DNA from: Typhlomys cinereus
Taxonomy: Eukaryota; Chordata; Mammalia; Rodentia; Platacanthomyidae
Direction of reading: 5' to 3'
DNA: 64,000 nucleotides
Assembly (NCBI GenBank): GCA_023101885.1
Contig: JALPQD010000408.1
Location: forward strand, 248,001 to 312,000
In this document: one piece after another, positions 1 to 46,212 of the stretch
Position numbering within the stretch: position 1 is the stretch's first letter
Layout: the number at the start of each line of letters is the position of its first letter
The notes under the pieces: model-generated
The model's database searches: none
What the model was told of the DNA's origin: nothing
The model's input: the letters and a program-made list of their open reading frames with translations, nothing else
Program-made: the position numbers and the translations under genes

Positions 1-1059
1 GCTATTCAGAAATGATATTTAAGTGCACACAATGGATATGCATTCTAAGTTAACGTTCCCACACGGGTCAGTCAACCTTACAAAATGAAAAAGGCAGGAT
101 TAAGTAAAAGCCAAGCTGTTTCCTTCTGTAACTTTCAAAGCTGTCTGGGTAGTCAGAATATCATGTCATTTTTCTTTTCGCTTCCCGTCGTCCTAGCCTA
201 ATGCGGAATATGGCTGCATTCACGGTGCACTGTATGACATGCTTTGGGCTTCTCATAGTTCATGGAGAAATTGGGAAGGGATCTAAGGTCCCCATGTCGA
301 CGCCCTGAAATTACTGAGACACAGCTTGGATTGAGTCTACAGTATCCAGTTTTACTTTAACTGATGAGTCAAGTTGCAGGGAAAGTGGGGCACATTCAAA
401 ACAGTTCCTTAGTGACGCGATCCTGGTTCTCAGCTGCGTCCTGGTTCTACCTTTCATAAGCCACACGTGAGTCTCCCACTCAGGACAGGCCATCTATCCG
501 TTCCACTTGTTGCTTCCATGATCACTTTTGAAACCTCCCGAGAAATTTCCACTCACACGTGTCTACTGACTTTAGAGGACCTATTTCCTCTTGCCAGTTG
601 CTCAGCATTGTGTGTGTGTCAAACTCCTACAACGACTTCTGCATTGAGACTTGAGTCAAATGCTTTCACAAATCAGTCTCAGAAGTATCTGCCACCACCC
701 ATCTGGGAAATGCTACCTATGGTTAAGCAGAGACACAGACCTTGCTACCTCGAAGGAACAGGCTTTCTTCTCACTTTTGTAGCCTGAGTTACTTGATCTA
801 AGGGATAATCTTAAAAAAGAAAAATCAGTGATTTCTCTGGCCAAAAGTCTTAGGTTTCTGCAACCATTGGTTTAATAAATGTAAATGCTCCCAGAAGAAA
901 CTAGCAGCCAAATGTGATCTAGATTAGTGATCTGAAATTTGTCTTCTCAAATTCATGATGAGGGCAGTGATCCAGAAATGAAGTTCCGGAACTTCCAGCT
1001 CAATGAAAGAGTTCCTGGCAGGATGTACGTGATGCAGTCATTAGAAAGAATCATTAACT

Positions 1060-1139
1060 GGGCGTGTAGCTCAGTGGATAAGGCACAAGCTTTGTGTATA
1101 TTAGGCCCTGGGTTCAACCCTCAGTGCCAGAAAAAAATG
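1060..1139 (+). repeat. ID-type SINE (tRNA-Ala related)
   Basis: Short element beginning gggcgtgtagctcagtgg (box A) and containing ggttcaaccctcag (box B), ending in an A-run; this is the ID/BC1 pattern. Flanks attaactg and agtaactg form an imperfect target duplication. Confidence 0.8.
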
Positions 1140-1909
1140 AGTAACTGAATGGGCCGTTCTTGGCGCAGGGGCAATAAAGCAGAGTCAAGAAGAAGATCAC
1201 GTTCTTCAGCATTCTTTTAGGCTCTGAATGGCTCTGCAGGACCCATTACTGCGGCTGGTATTGAAAGGCAATAGCCTCCCAGTTATCCCCATGAAACTTG
1301 CAGACTTGCACTCCCATCTTTTCAAACACGTAAGAGATGAAATGGGAACCTTTACTTCAAGCGGACATAAAGGTTATGTAAAAGAGCTAATATTAGATGC
1401 CAAGGCCAGCAATGTCTTTCCTAGAACTGGTCTGATCTCTGATCTCCATGCATGTCTGACATGAAGTACGCCCTCCTCCTGCAGCTCCACTTGCTGCAAA
1501 CGCTATTACTTGTGCACTCTGTTCAATTAGTCAAAGGGTGTTTCTGCAGTCCTGGACTTCAAGGAGCCCTTTACTGGTAGCTCCGCCCTTTCTCATCTCT
1601 GTCCTTGAATAATTGCATGTATAGCTCCCTTCCCATTGTCTTTGAGAACCTGTGCGCAAACAGAGCATTGTGCATTGTTGCACATTCAGCTTCCTTATGT
1701 GTAAAATTAGAAAGTCACAAAAAAGCATTTCTGACACTCCTGTCTCCAGTAGATTGAGTTCCTAGCTATATGTGCAGGTCTGGGGACAGCAACAGCCCAC
1801 ACTGTCACAGCACCACCCAACTGCCGCTCTTCCTCCCATCCACTGCTGAAATTCAACTTCCCTTGCTGTGGCTTTTGAATGACTGAAGTCTTTTAAAATT
1901 TCTTTTTTC

Positions 1910-1940
1910 AATTAATTAATGTGTGTGCGTGCGTGCGTGC

Positions 1941-1976
<36 letters not shown>

Positions 1977-2223
1977 CTGTCTGTATGTATCAGAGGGTCC
2001 TGTGTGTGCCTGTGGAGTGTCCAAGGGTGACCTCTGGAATCATCTTGGATTCCTGTACCTCCTTTTTGCTTTGTTGTGGAGTTAGTTTTTCAGGCTCTGA
2101 GCTCCAAAGCCAGAAATGCAGGTCACCTTCACTTCTGCCTGGTTTTTTTTTTTTTTTTTTTTTTTTTAACGTGAGATCTGCTTTCAAGGGAGAGTCTTAA
2201 TCCCTGAACCATCTCTCCAGCCC
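1910..2223 (-). repeat. B2-superfamily SINE with (CA)n tail
   Basis: Read on the minus strand it starts gggctggagagatggttcag (tRNA-like box A), continues through the shared body (caggcagaa, ctctggctttg-like, caatccaagatgattcc) and ends in (CA)n; on + this is the TG run at 1920-1975. A T-run at 2143-2167 is an internal A-expansion. Same family as the copies at 3433, 5436, 17978, 20638, 30472, 31045, 37357, 41930, 44547 and 51071. Confidence 0.8.
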
Positions 2224-3432
2224 TAGATTTTCAAAACATGAAGACTTTCTTACTTTTTGGCATCTCTGAGTTGATCTTCCCACTCATAAAATCTCTTAGG
2301 AAAATGTTATTTGTTGTTTCTTCCTGACCTATGAAGATGTGCTTAATAAGTCTTTTGTTTAAATGGGCCCTAAGATTTTTGTGCTAAAAATCTTTTTTCT
2401 TTTGATCTCTGGATTTGTTTCTTTGTTTTTAGATTTTCTTTTCCACTCAGCACGTAACTCCCGCGTGGCTTCTTAGCTGGCCCTCAGCTCATTCCCACCT
2501 GTACGTCTGTCTGTCGGCACTCTCCTACAGTAAGTGCTCTGCCATCTAACACTCTGTTGTGGACGCATCGGGCCAGGTTTAGAGTCTGTGGTCCTCACCC
2601 TTCAAGGTGCTTCAGGCTTTTAGGTAACTGGCTCAGTATAGCCTGTGGTTCACCTGAACTGAGAACAAGGCCCTGCATGGAGTACACATTCATAAACTGT
2701 GTCACCTGTGACTTTATCTTGTCCCTTGAACATCCACAAACCAAGAGGCATGAAGGCACCTAACGACAAGAAGAGCCAGCTACAGGTGTAGACCAGCTTT
2801 GAACTCCGGGGCTTGCTATTGTGAGATGAGGAAGACTGCTGCAAAACACGTGTGCAGGTGGTGTGGAGAACTGCAGCTAGCTTCTTACAGCAGAAGCCTT
2901 GCTAATGTGTAGGTGCAAACTACACAGCTACAACACCTGGGTGGGGTTAAGGTGTTAAAGTTTAAGTCTCTGAAGGTTAGGAATTCTGGATCCTTATCGG
3001 ATGGAAGGAGTGAGGGTCTACCAGGAACCTTCAGGTGTGGAAGCCAGCAGATGGCTGGGAGGGAGCAGTGAATCCAGAGTGGGCATGTTGATAAGATCTG
3101 GTGTCTCAGCTTCTGGGCTTCTGTTTCCTGTTCAATAAAGAGGAGGAAGTCATGCTGCATGTGCAATGGGTGACAAGAAAACCTCGGGTTTGCTGTGCTC
3201 TACAGATGCCTGACTGAATGTCTCGTTTAGCTTGTAGAGACCCAGAGTTTGCTTTTCACCCATTTTAACAAAACATGCAGAGTTTAAGCATTTATTTTAC
3301 TTTAGAAGTTTCCCACTCTCCTGTCTTACTTTAGCTATGTTTACTGTCTCTCTCACCTATTTCATTATTCAGTTGGTCTTACTTTCACATTTGGATATAT
3401 CTTCATTGACTTGATTCAAATTAGTTTTTGAA

Positions 3433-3684
3433 GGGCCAGAGAGATGGTTCAGGGGTTAAGACTCTGCCTCACAAGCAGAAGGTCCTGAGTTCAGATTCCA
3501 GGTCCCATGGGATTAAAAAAAACAAAAAACAAAACAAAACCAGCCAGGCAGAAAGGGCAGTGGCCTATACTTCTGGCCCTGGTGGGTGGAGCCTGGGAAA
3601 ACCCAGAGTGACACAAAAAGGAGGTAAAAGCAACCCAGGGTGATTCCCAAAATCACCCTGGTCCTCCACACACAGTGTCCTCTG

Positions 3685-3716
<32 letters not shown>

Positions 3717-3787
3717 GCACGCACGCACACATACACACACACGCATGCATGCACGCACGCATGAAATAAAGTAAAAAATAAATTTAA
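3433..3787 (+). repeat. B2-superfamily SINE with (CA)n tail
   Basis: A clear full-length copy: box A head gggccagagagatggttcag, box B ctgagttcagattcca, body with ctggccctggtgggtggagc, then (CA)n at about 3690-3750 and an AATAAAG-type end. Confidence 0.85.
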
Positions 3788-4763
3788 AAAATTATTTTTT
3801 TGAAAAACAAAATCATAGCAGAGAACGGAGTACATGGAAGAAAAGAGAGAGAGAGAAAGCCCAGGAGCAGAAGATGGGAGAGATTACTAGTACTTGTCTC
3901 TCAGAAGCTGTGCTGTGCGAACAAGGTTGCATTTGTTTATACAGTTAGCTTTCAACAGTTGCTTATTCCTTCAAAAAATCCAATATGCCACTACCTCCTT
4001 AGATATGTAAGACAGACAACAATAACATAAAAGTTGAATTGATGAGAAGAAGAGGCCTTGAAAATGAGTTGCAATATAATTGGGCAGATAAATCTGTGGT
4101 TTTTGAATATGGTCCCTGAAATTCCATGGATAAACAGAAAGGAAGTAGGATATTGTGGATTAGGGGATAGTATAAGCTTTTCTGCTTACATACACACAGG
4201 GTTGTTATTTTTCTAAGCTTACATTTTTCTTTTTCTTTTTTGTGGTCCCAGGTATTTGTTTATCTTTATTTGCATGTGAAGTTTTTGTTCACAGAAGATT
4301 GCTTGGGGAACAAAAGTTTGAAGCTACTGATACTTGTAAACTGGTTCAAAACGGGTGTGGGTTTTGGGAGCTGAGTGTAACCTAATTTCAACCTTTAACC
4401 TCCTCACTAAGAAACTCAACTTGCTTCCACAGAACCCCTGTTTGAATTACATCAATGTGTATGGATTAATTAATTAGCAAGAGACTGGGAGAACCGAATC
4501 TATTTTCTCCTCCATTCTCTTGCTTCCCACTAGAGGGCAGCAGTAATGCACAGGAAGGAGAAATCGCTCAAGTACTGTCAATTGCATGTTTCTCCACGGT
4601 ACTAGAGCTATTCTAGGAAAAGACGTAAAAAGTGCTTCTGCTTTCCACACACAGTCGCCTTTCTTTCTTCTGTTCTTAACTGTGCATTGTTCTTTGACTA
4701 CTCCTTTAGTTTATAAAATGTGTCCATTGGTTTGACCAAATATTGACTTAAAATATGACAGTA

Positions 4764-4942
4764 GGGCCAGCAGTAAGGGTAAAGGAGCTTGTGTGTCAAT
4801 CTGGCCATCTGAGTTTGATTCCCAGAGCCCACATAGTGGGAGGAGAGAAGAAACTTCTGAAAGTTGTTCTCTGACTGCCATATACATGCTGTGGCTGCTC
4901 TCTTATCTCTCTTTTCTCCCGTCTCAAATAAATAAGATATTT
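4764..4942 (+). repeat. B2/B3-like SINE, different body
   Basis: tRNA-like head gggccagcagtaagggt with box B gagtttgattcccagagccc, then gaagaaacttctgaaagttgt and an AAATAAATAA end. It is shorter than the (CA)n-tailed family and more like muroid B2. A sister copy is at 15873. Confidence 0.7.
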
Positions 4943-5435
4943 TTATAAAATAATATATAATAATGATAGTACCTGTAAGAAAAACATTTCTGTAAAAATG
5001 TAATGTTTTTAACAAATAGTTTCGAAATATATTTATCTTACCATCTCTTTCTGTGCTACTGGATGACTGAGCATTCCAATTGGGCAATTCTGTGCCTCGA
5101 GCTTTTGCTTTTGTGGTCATCTAGAAGTTCAATGTCCAGAGAGTCCCTATAGGCCTCCTGGGATTGCTGGCGGGTGACTTTTCTATCATCTGGTGCTCAC
5201 CAGGGCTGGTAAATCAAGTTCCCTGTTCTCCTTTGCTGCTTCTTCATGTGGCTTGAGTGACTCACAGCAAGGAGTTTCTAAGGAAAAAACCTTTCAAAAT
5301 GAAAAGGTCAGAAATTGCCAGTTCTAGGCTTTTTCTTGGGAAACTCCTCTTTGCTATGAGATATTCCAGCAAATCTCAAAGCAGCCCAGATTCAAAGCAC
5401 AAAGAGTAAATTTTTAAAATTTTTTTTAAAAAAAT

Positions 5436-5441
5436 ATTATT

Positions 5442-5513
<72 letters not shown>

Positions 5514-5731
5514 TAGAGAGAGGACACTGTGTGTCCCCGTGGAGGACCAAGGGTGACTTCAGGAATCATTCTGGATTACCTTTACCTCTAGGTTCCGCCT
5601 ACCAGAGCCAGAAGTGAAGGCCGATAGCCGATTGGTTTGGCCTGGCGTTTTAGCATAGGACCTGGGATCCGAACTCAGGATCTCTTGCTTGCAGAGGCAG
5701 AGTCTTAACCCCTGAGCCATCTCTCCAGCCC
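5436..5731 (-). repeat. B2-superfamily SINE with (TG)n(AG)n tail
   Basis: Minus-strand copy; the head gggctggagagatggctcag is at the right end (5712-5731). The tail is a (TG)n tract at 5447-5472 followed by a (GA)n tract to about 5520 on the + strand. Confidence 0.8.
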
Positions 5732-5969
5732 AGCTGTACCTTCTTGATATGAGAGAAGAAATTGTGGATCGTTCTCCCCACATGGGAATAAGAAAACGCA
5801 TGATGTGGGCTTAGATTTTGCAGGGCAGTTCTAAATCACAGAGGATACAGAGTGCATGTCTTTCTTTACAGAACAGGATTTGCTTCTAAACATGAGATAA
5901 GAATTAGGATGCACCCATTCAACCCTGTGTTCTCCTCCTCTCCAGATCCGTCATCTAAAGTAGTGAAAA

Positions 5970-39831
<33,862 letters not shown>

Positions 39832-40089
39832 GGCCTAGCAGAGCAAGCTAGAAGGTGATGCACTTGGCCCTGAGGGCCAGCACGGGGTGCTCCCGGGATA
39901 CATTGGGCCATTCAAGCCATTCCAAAGTTTCCAATCTGGTGACATTATGCAAGATTCCAAAAGTGGTAACTGTTCAGCCAAGTAGCCTGTCCTGTACTTA
40001 ACAAAACATACCTCTTTTTTTTCTTCTTCAGAAGATCCAATGTCCTATTTTTAGTCTTGTTTATTTTCTTCGAAATTCTATGGGAAAAA

Positions 40090-40111
40090 AATAAAAATAT
40101 ATATAAATAAA
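40090..40111 (+). terminator. LCP1: Possible alternative poly(A) signals in the LCP1 3' UTR
   Basis: Two AATAAA hexamers (40090 and 40106) sit in an AT-rich patch 260-280 nt after the stop codon. They could make a short 3' UTR isoform. No clear GU-rich element follows, so use is uncertain. Confidence 0.35.
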
Positions 40112-41344
40112 AAAGAAGTTATTTTCCAGACAACCTTCCTGATTTTGCTGTTAGTCGAGGATTGAAAAAGCTGTGATGTTCTTAATGTTGACATAATCTT
40201 TTAAGTCAGTGAAATCTAGCTACCTTTCCCTTGCTCAGAGAGAGAAATCCTAAGGGAATCCCCAAACTGCCTTAAAGCCTGTTGGCAAGGCCAATGCGAG
40301 ATCGTCACAATCATCTCCTGTCCCTTCTCCCATCCTGTCTTCCTGGGACTTTGCTCCAGGCCCCTGAGAACCACATCTGCTCATGGTCTTGCCATCTGGT
40401 CTCAGGCCACTTGTAGCATCCTAAGACTCCTTAGAAACCTGAGAAAATTTGGGCCCTGAATGACATTTGATTTTGCATTTCTTCAGATAGTCAGAAGTCC
40501 TCTGTTTTGAACTCTGGGATTTGATTCAAGACATCCTATCTTGACCACTGACATCATTAGATCTGCCAAACGGTTGGGCACATTGAAGGTGTAATACAGA
40601 AGACAACCGTTAGGGGGCCAACAGAGAACAGTCACTGAATGTCTGTCCTGGGTGCTGTCTGTGTATTTAGTTCTGCCTAGTTAGACGCGTAGTTACTGTC
40701 GCGTGATAAAATATCTAATAACATTTGGGCGCAATCCTGCTTGGCTTCATTTGTTCTTCCATATCATTATGTTTGACTGCTTCCAGGCCATAGTCTCAAC
40801 ATTCACTTTTTTTGTACTACAAAAGCTTTTTGCCAATCTAAGCCTCTAGTGGGCAATATGTGCCAGTAAATCCTGTTCCTGCCTCACTCCACAGGCACAC
40901 GTACCTAGACAGATGTCAAGAATAAATCTGGCTGTGAACTGCCTGAATTTCAAAACAGAAGGAGAAGGACAGTATAAGTTTGAATAATTCTAGCAGACAA
41001 ATGATTGCCATGAAGACTAGGCCCCTGCCGCCGTGGTGAAAGGGCTCATTAATGAGGTCCCTTCTTTAGGGCTGGTATGTAGTGGAAAATCACCTTTTCC
41101 CAGAGAGATTGAAAAGCAAGGCCCTGGATCCATCCTTGGCAGTGGGCTTAGGAAGCCAGCGAAGCACTTCTTCCAACTTGAAACGAGGATTCCTGTTGCA
41201 ACTCAATGCAAAGTAGCTGGTTTTGACTTTAGTCTGAGTTTCACATAATCTCAGATGATCTCCCATCTCCGCCCCATCTGCCTCCAGGAAGAATGTTTTT
41301 GCCTTAATGGAAATGAACATTAAATAATGTTAAATATCTTTCTA

Positions 41345-41350
41345 AATAAA
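41345..41350 (+). terminator. LCP1: Probable main poly(A) signal of LCP1 (AATAAA)
   Basis: Canonical AATAAA in an AT-rich context, followed within 30 nt by GT-rich sequence (ctggctgtgtctg), as expected for a cleavage site with a downstream element. It gives a 3' UTR of about 1.5 kb, compatible with the long L-plastin mRNA known in mammals. Confidence 0.7.
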
Positions 41351-41929
41351 ATATTCGCAGTTCTGGCTGTGTCTGAACGTTTCCTTTTGACGGTTGTATA
41401 ACCCAGTCATTATTCCACATAGCTACCTGCGCTGGGTGTCTAATGTGTGCAAGAGAGAGACAGGCGTCATACACATCATACAATTAGAATGACAGAATAC
41501 ATGGTCTAACATGACCAGGTAGGATCCAAACCTCTGGCAACTAAGTCTAAGAAGAAATGGTTCAGCTGAAAGCTGAATACGTTGATGTTGGCTAGACAGA
41601 GAACACTGAAACAAGGATTGTCCAAAGCACTTGGCTGAGGGATGGGTGCAAATGACTTCTAGAATGTATTAAGAAGACAGAGCTCCTCTTCCTCCAGATT
41701 TGGTCTTTGGCAGAGATGGGTGTGCTTAAGGGGCAATGTGCAGAGATTCTGCTGCAAACAGCTCCCTTCAGGTCGGGCTGCCGAAAGAGAAGCAAGCCTT
41801 CCGTGCCTGTGGCATAGCCCCACCTTGACTCCCAAGGTGGCCCCACCCTATGCAGTGGCTAGGAGACTGGGCTTTGACTCTAAAGTTTTGTGTTCCAGTA
41901 TCACCAGTGTTTAAAAATGACCCATTCCT

Positions 41930-42219
41930 AAGCCAAAGAGATGGCTCAGGGGTTAAGACTTTGCCTCACAAGCAGAACATCCTGAGTTCAAATCCCAGGT
42001 CTCGTGTAAAAACATCAGGCAGAAACGGCAGCAGCCTGCACTTCTGGCTCTGGTGGGCCAACCCTGGGAAATGACAGAGCAAAGCAAGAAGGAGGTAAAA
42101 GCAATCCAGGATGATTCCTGAAGTCACCCTTGGTGCTCCACAAGGACACACAGTGCCCTCAGATACACCGAATCAATCAATCAATCAATCAATCAATCAA
42201 CAAACAAATAAAATATATA
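41930..42219 (+). repeat. B2-superfamily SINE with (AATC)n tail
   Basis: Flanked by a 19-bp target duplication with one mismatch (41911-41929 and 42220-42238). The head aagccaaagagatggctcag and body are intact; where other copies have (CA)n, this one has (AATC)n at 42170-42200 followed by AAATAAAATATA. Confidence 0.9.
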
Positions 42220-43076
42220 TTAAAAATAACCCATTCCTGCACTGCACATATCAGCAGCCTTCCCTGCACATGAAGAGGCTATTTATTGGTGTCAGGCACT
42301 GGACGGCAGTGATAGGTCTTATAAGTAAGATTGAATAAAGACAGAATGGTGGATAAGTACTACAGGAAACTATGGGGGAAAGACTAGGAATCCAACTGCC
42401 TAAGCACAGTAGGTTTTCTACATTTGACTTTTTATTGCTAACATTATAAACAAGCAAAACAAGTACAAGCTGAGGCACTAAAGTGCACCAAAGGGTATGC
42501 AGTAGAAAGCATAGTCCCTCGCTCCTGCCCTGTGCCCTGAGGAAGGGTTCGAAACTAACTCCTACCAGCTAACCGAAGCTGACAGGATCTTGTCATTATG
42601 ACTAAATCAGTGTAGACTTGAAGTTGACAATCACGGGGATAATTAGGGAATAAATAGCTTGTGATCCCCAAAAGAACCAACCCTCCATTTCTCAGCCCTG
42701 TTCTCATCAACTGCTCATACCAATTTCTTTTGTATCCTTTAAAAACTATCCTATGCACATACCACACATACACTTTTTATTACAGATATATTATCTGTAT
42801 TACAGATATATATATTAGTATATCATACAGTTCATCTCACACTTTCCCACTTTACATTGTGTCTTAGAGAGCAAGCTATATGTTTACATATAGATCTGCC
42901 CCAGTTTTTACAATAGATTCACAGCATGCTAAAATGTGTCAAACTATTTAAGCAGCAGCTTATAAATGCCTATTCAATTTATATTAATCTCTTTGCCCCA
43001 GAAAGTAAGATTACAATGAATAATACACTCACTTTTTAAACATAGAACATTAATTTTAATTGAACATGTACACATT

Positions 43077-43180
43077 AAGTTTTTCCCCTATCAAAACTAT
43101 TGAATATTGAGGAATACAACATAGATTCAAGTTTTTTCCTTATCAAAACTATTGAATATTGAGGAATACAACATAGATTC
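43077..43180 (+). repeat. 52-bp tandem duplication
   Basis: Two 52-bp units, 43077-43128 and 43129-43180, differing at only two or three positions in the T/C run near the start. Each holds tcaaaactattgaatattga. Confidence 0.95.
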
Positions 43181-44216
43181 TTTTTTAACATTTCCTCAAA
43201 TTATTTTTTGCAAAGAACCTCAACCTAAGACAGATGTTTAAGTCAACCCCAACTTTTCTATTTTATAGCTAAAGAAAAAATGCTAAGCCCACAAGGAGAT
43301 AATGTGCACACGTGCGTGCACATGCAGCTAAAATAAAGTGCAAATTGTAATAAATGGTATAACAAAGTTGTAAATGAAATATCATGGACGCTCAGCAAAA
43401 TACTCAATTTGGAATAAAGATTCACAAACATTTATGGAAGAGCTCAGGATTGTAGAGTGAGAAATGAGCATGAACTGTGACTTATACATGTGGATACCTC
43501 CTACAGAACCAAGCACATTCCTGGGTTTTTAATAGGAGCACAGTAACTACCTAGACAGTACTAGTCATTGGCAAATGTTTCCTGGCTACAGAGAGTGCTC
43601 AGCAGACAGACCAATTGTGAGAAGAGTTGTGAAATAGACTTAAGCTGGAAAGTTTTTAATATAAAATGAGTGACTGCCTGGAAATTGTGACATGGGCACC
43701 CAGTGATGCAATAATTGGAAGAGATAGCTTGCAAAGTCTCAGCCAACCTACTGATTGCATCCACTTAAGCACACCCAGATCCCTTAGTGCTGCCCATGTC
43801 AGATTCTTCATGCTTGCACACTTGTCTATGTGCCTCCTGCATCCCGGAATAGTTTTGGGTCCACCTTCCCACCAGTTACCATATCTGCTGTCACGAACTT
43901 TTTTCCTTTGTCCACACCAGAGTGCCAGGAGACAGAGTAAAGACCAACAACACTGTGATAGTGTACTTACCATTGTTTAACTCAGCACTGCCCGCATCCC
44001 CACAATCCAGGGACAGTTGGAATTGATTGATCGTCTTATAAAATCTAGACACTTTAGAAGCTTCTTAATGAAATTCCTGTCACGAAACCCTCAGCTGGGA
44101 ATACTGGCTCTTTACACAGTGTCCTTCTCCCTATTTCTAAAAGACAGAGTTGTTAAGTGTTTTCTCATGTCTTAAGTCCACATATATTAGGTAACTCATA
44201 TTAGACACAAAACCAT

Positions 44217-44253
44217 AGACAATCTAGTTAAGGATAGACAATCTAGTTAAGAC
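44217..44253 (+). repeat. Short direct repeat
   Basis: agacaatctagttaag occurs twice, separated by 3 nt. Probably a local slippage duplication. Confidence 0.8.
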
Positions 44254-44546
44254 ACTTCCATTAACAACTCAGACACAGGGAGGCAAAATGGTGGTGATTT
44301 TTATATTATCTGACAAGTGAAGAAATTGAAGATTTTTTGGAATTGAAACTGTCAGAGAATTACAATACAAGCAATTATTTCATTCTGAAATTATATGGAA
44401 TCTACCATGAAACAGGATGATTTGAAGACATTTCTGGATTCAGTTATAGCCATAACCCACTGTTACAAGACCCAGATATTCAGTCCTCTTTGCTTTAAGC
44501 ATATCATTTGGACTAGGGGGAGTTGGAGCTATTCAGAATTGCAGAA

Positions 44547-44775
44547 TTGGGCTGAAGAGTTGGCTCAGGGGTTAAGCCTCTGCTTCACAAGCAGAGGGTC
44601 CTGAATTCAGATGCCGGATCCCATATAAACATGTCAGGCCAAAGTAATACTGGCCTGTGCTTCTGGCCCTGGTAGCACAGTCCAGCGTGATTCCAGAAGT
44701 TATTCTTGGGCAGCCACAGGCACATACAGTGGTCTCTGATACACATCACACACACACACACACCAAAAAACAAAA
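44547..44775 (+). repeat. B2-superfamily SINE with short (CA)n tail
   Basis: Head ttgggctgaagagttggctc, box B ctgaattcagatgccggatc, body ttctggccctggtagcacag, short (CA)n at 44747-44762 and an A-rich end. Confidence 0.8.
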
Positions 44776-44864
44776 AAATCTGAAGAATCTTAGCTCCCAC
44801 CCTAGACATACCAAATCAGAATCTGTGTTTTCTCAGACACCCCCCCCACCTGGTTTAATATTTG

Positions 44865-45175
44865 TCCTTGATTCATGTATTCGGAATTTAATCTTCAAAG
44901 TCACATGTTAAAGCTGTTTGGAGGTAGGACATTTGGGAAATGATGTGGTCATTTGGGCTCTGTCCACACAAAGGATTAATCCACTCACATATTAGTGGAT
45001 TATCATGGGCATTATCTCTGTCGTGCTTGTCAAGTCTTGCCATTTGCTGTTCTGTGTCATTGGGATCCTAAGACTTTCCACCAACAAAAAGACCCTCACC
45101 AGAGGCAGCCCCTTGGCACTGATTTTCCAAGGTTCTACAACGTAAAAAATAAATTTATTTCCCATATAAGTGCTG
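44865..45175 (+). repeat. Old MST/MLT-like MaLR LTR
   Basis: In order: aatcttcaaagtcacatgtt, gtttggaggtaggacatttg, gaccctcaccagaggcagcc and a taaatttatttcccatataa end. This matches the general order of older mammalian MaLR LTRs (from memory). Confidence 0.6.
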
Positions 45176-46212
45176 AGACTGTCGTACTGTAAGATGGACT
45201 AAATTATATATATTATGTGCATCAAGATTTGAGAAACACTATCTCATTTAAGGTTTGCAGTTAATAGAAGACTAAATTAGCCAGTAACAAATTACACTTT
45301 CCCGACGACATGGGGCATGTGAGAATGTAAAGTTTTTCCAATACCATTTTCCCATTAACAGAAATTTTTTTTTTATCATAGCCAGAGTACTTCTTCATCC
45401 CATTTGTGCATCCACCACCCACCTTTGCCTTCTGGTGACCTCCTCGCCCTTGCTTCCTTTTTTTGTGGCACCCACTTTTTAGCACAGATCACAGAGCTTC
45501 TGGGCCTGTTGGCTGTATTTGAGTTGTCCTTTGACGGCTGCCTTTTTAATGGAACTGACTTTACTAATCCCACAAATCTTCCCTTCTGTCCCTCTACCAG
45601 CTACATAAATCCATTTGCTTTTCATCTGCCATGTGTGGAACGATCTTTCCAGTGATGGCCAGGTAACTCAGTGACCTGAATTGTTCCAAGGCCTCCCACA
45701 TTGCCTTTTCTTTCCTAAAAACATGCATTATGCAGTGACTTCCTAAAGTTATAGCTTTATTATTGTTGTCTCTGGCAAATCATTAATGAAAGGGGAGGTG
45801 TTGCAGTCCGCCTGCATGGTTGCTGATAAATGACCATCACACAGCTTAAGGGAACAAGGAGTTTACTTTCTTACGATAGTCCGGTTACAGTTCTTAGTCC
45901 AGCTTGACGGGAGAGCACGCACCAACACCAGGGCCGAGGGAACTGGCCAACATAACGGCTGAGAGATGGACAATCCTTACTTGCCAGACCAGCATATCTG
46001 GCCAAGTATACAGAAGGATGCCCACTCTCTCAACCAGCTCTCTGTGATTTATCCAGAGCCTAATCCCACCCACCATGGGCTGGGTCTTCCCCAGTAGCTA
46101 GACAATCTCCTTCAGGTTTGCTCTAGGCTTAACTCAGCAATCAACTCTCTACAACTGTGCCCAAAGCTCAAACCCTCAAGAGTCAAGTTGACACCTGTGC
46201 CTAACTATGACA

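Larger units (their letters stand above)
1..5945 (+). other. Probable LCP1 intron 1 (partial)
   Basis: No exon-like sequence or promoter recognised. Besides the SINEs and microsatellites listed separately, I see nothing assignable at 1-1059, 1140-1909, 2224-3432, 3790-4763 and 4943-5435. The non-coding first exon of LCP1 is expected upstream of the window, but one hidden in this stretch cannot be excluded. Confidence 0.6.
39832..41370 (+). other. LCP1: LCP1 3' untranslated region
   Basis: Roughly 1.5 kb of non-coding sequence after the stop codon, with no recognisable SINE or LTR inside, in contrast to the flanking DNA; this fits a retained 3' UTR. Possible early poly(A) signals AATAAA lie at 40090 and 40106 in an AT-rich patch and at 40921. 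The last one, at 41345, is the most likely main site. The exact cleavage point cannot be read from sequence alone. Confidence 0.8.
41371..45798 (+). other. Intergenic DNA downstream of LCP1, first part
   Basis: Two SINEs, a tandem duplication and an old LTR are listed separately. Nothing recognised at 41371-41910, 42239-43076, 43181-44546 and 45176-45798. Confidence 0.5.

Noticed and set aside
1060..1139. tRNA gene
   Set aside because: The A and B boxes belong to an ID SINE with an A-rich tail; a complete cloverleaf and flanking terminator are not present.
1919..2200. Open frames rich in Cys-Val or His-Thr across TG/CA tracts (also at 3513, 17954, 20309, 20646, 30533, 37329, 38034, 51089)
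   Set aside because: They are translations of dinucleotide repeats and SINE bodies. They lack splice context and the same pseudo-peptides recur at each SINE copy.
1..5945. LCP1 promoter and non-coding first exon
   Set aside because: No GC-rich or promoter-like sequence with a plausible donor could be picked out; intron 1 is long in other mammals, so the exon is probably upstream.
45894..46076. Identical 60-codon minus frames at 45894-46076 and 47425-47607
   Set aside because: They are the same piece of the two LTRs, not duplicated genes; useful only as evidence that the LTRs are identical.
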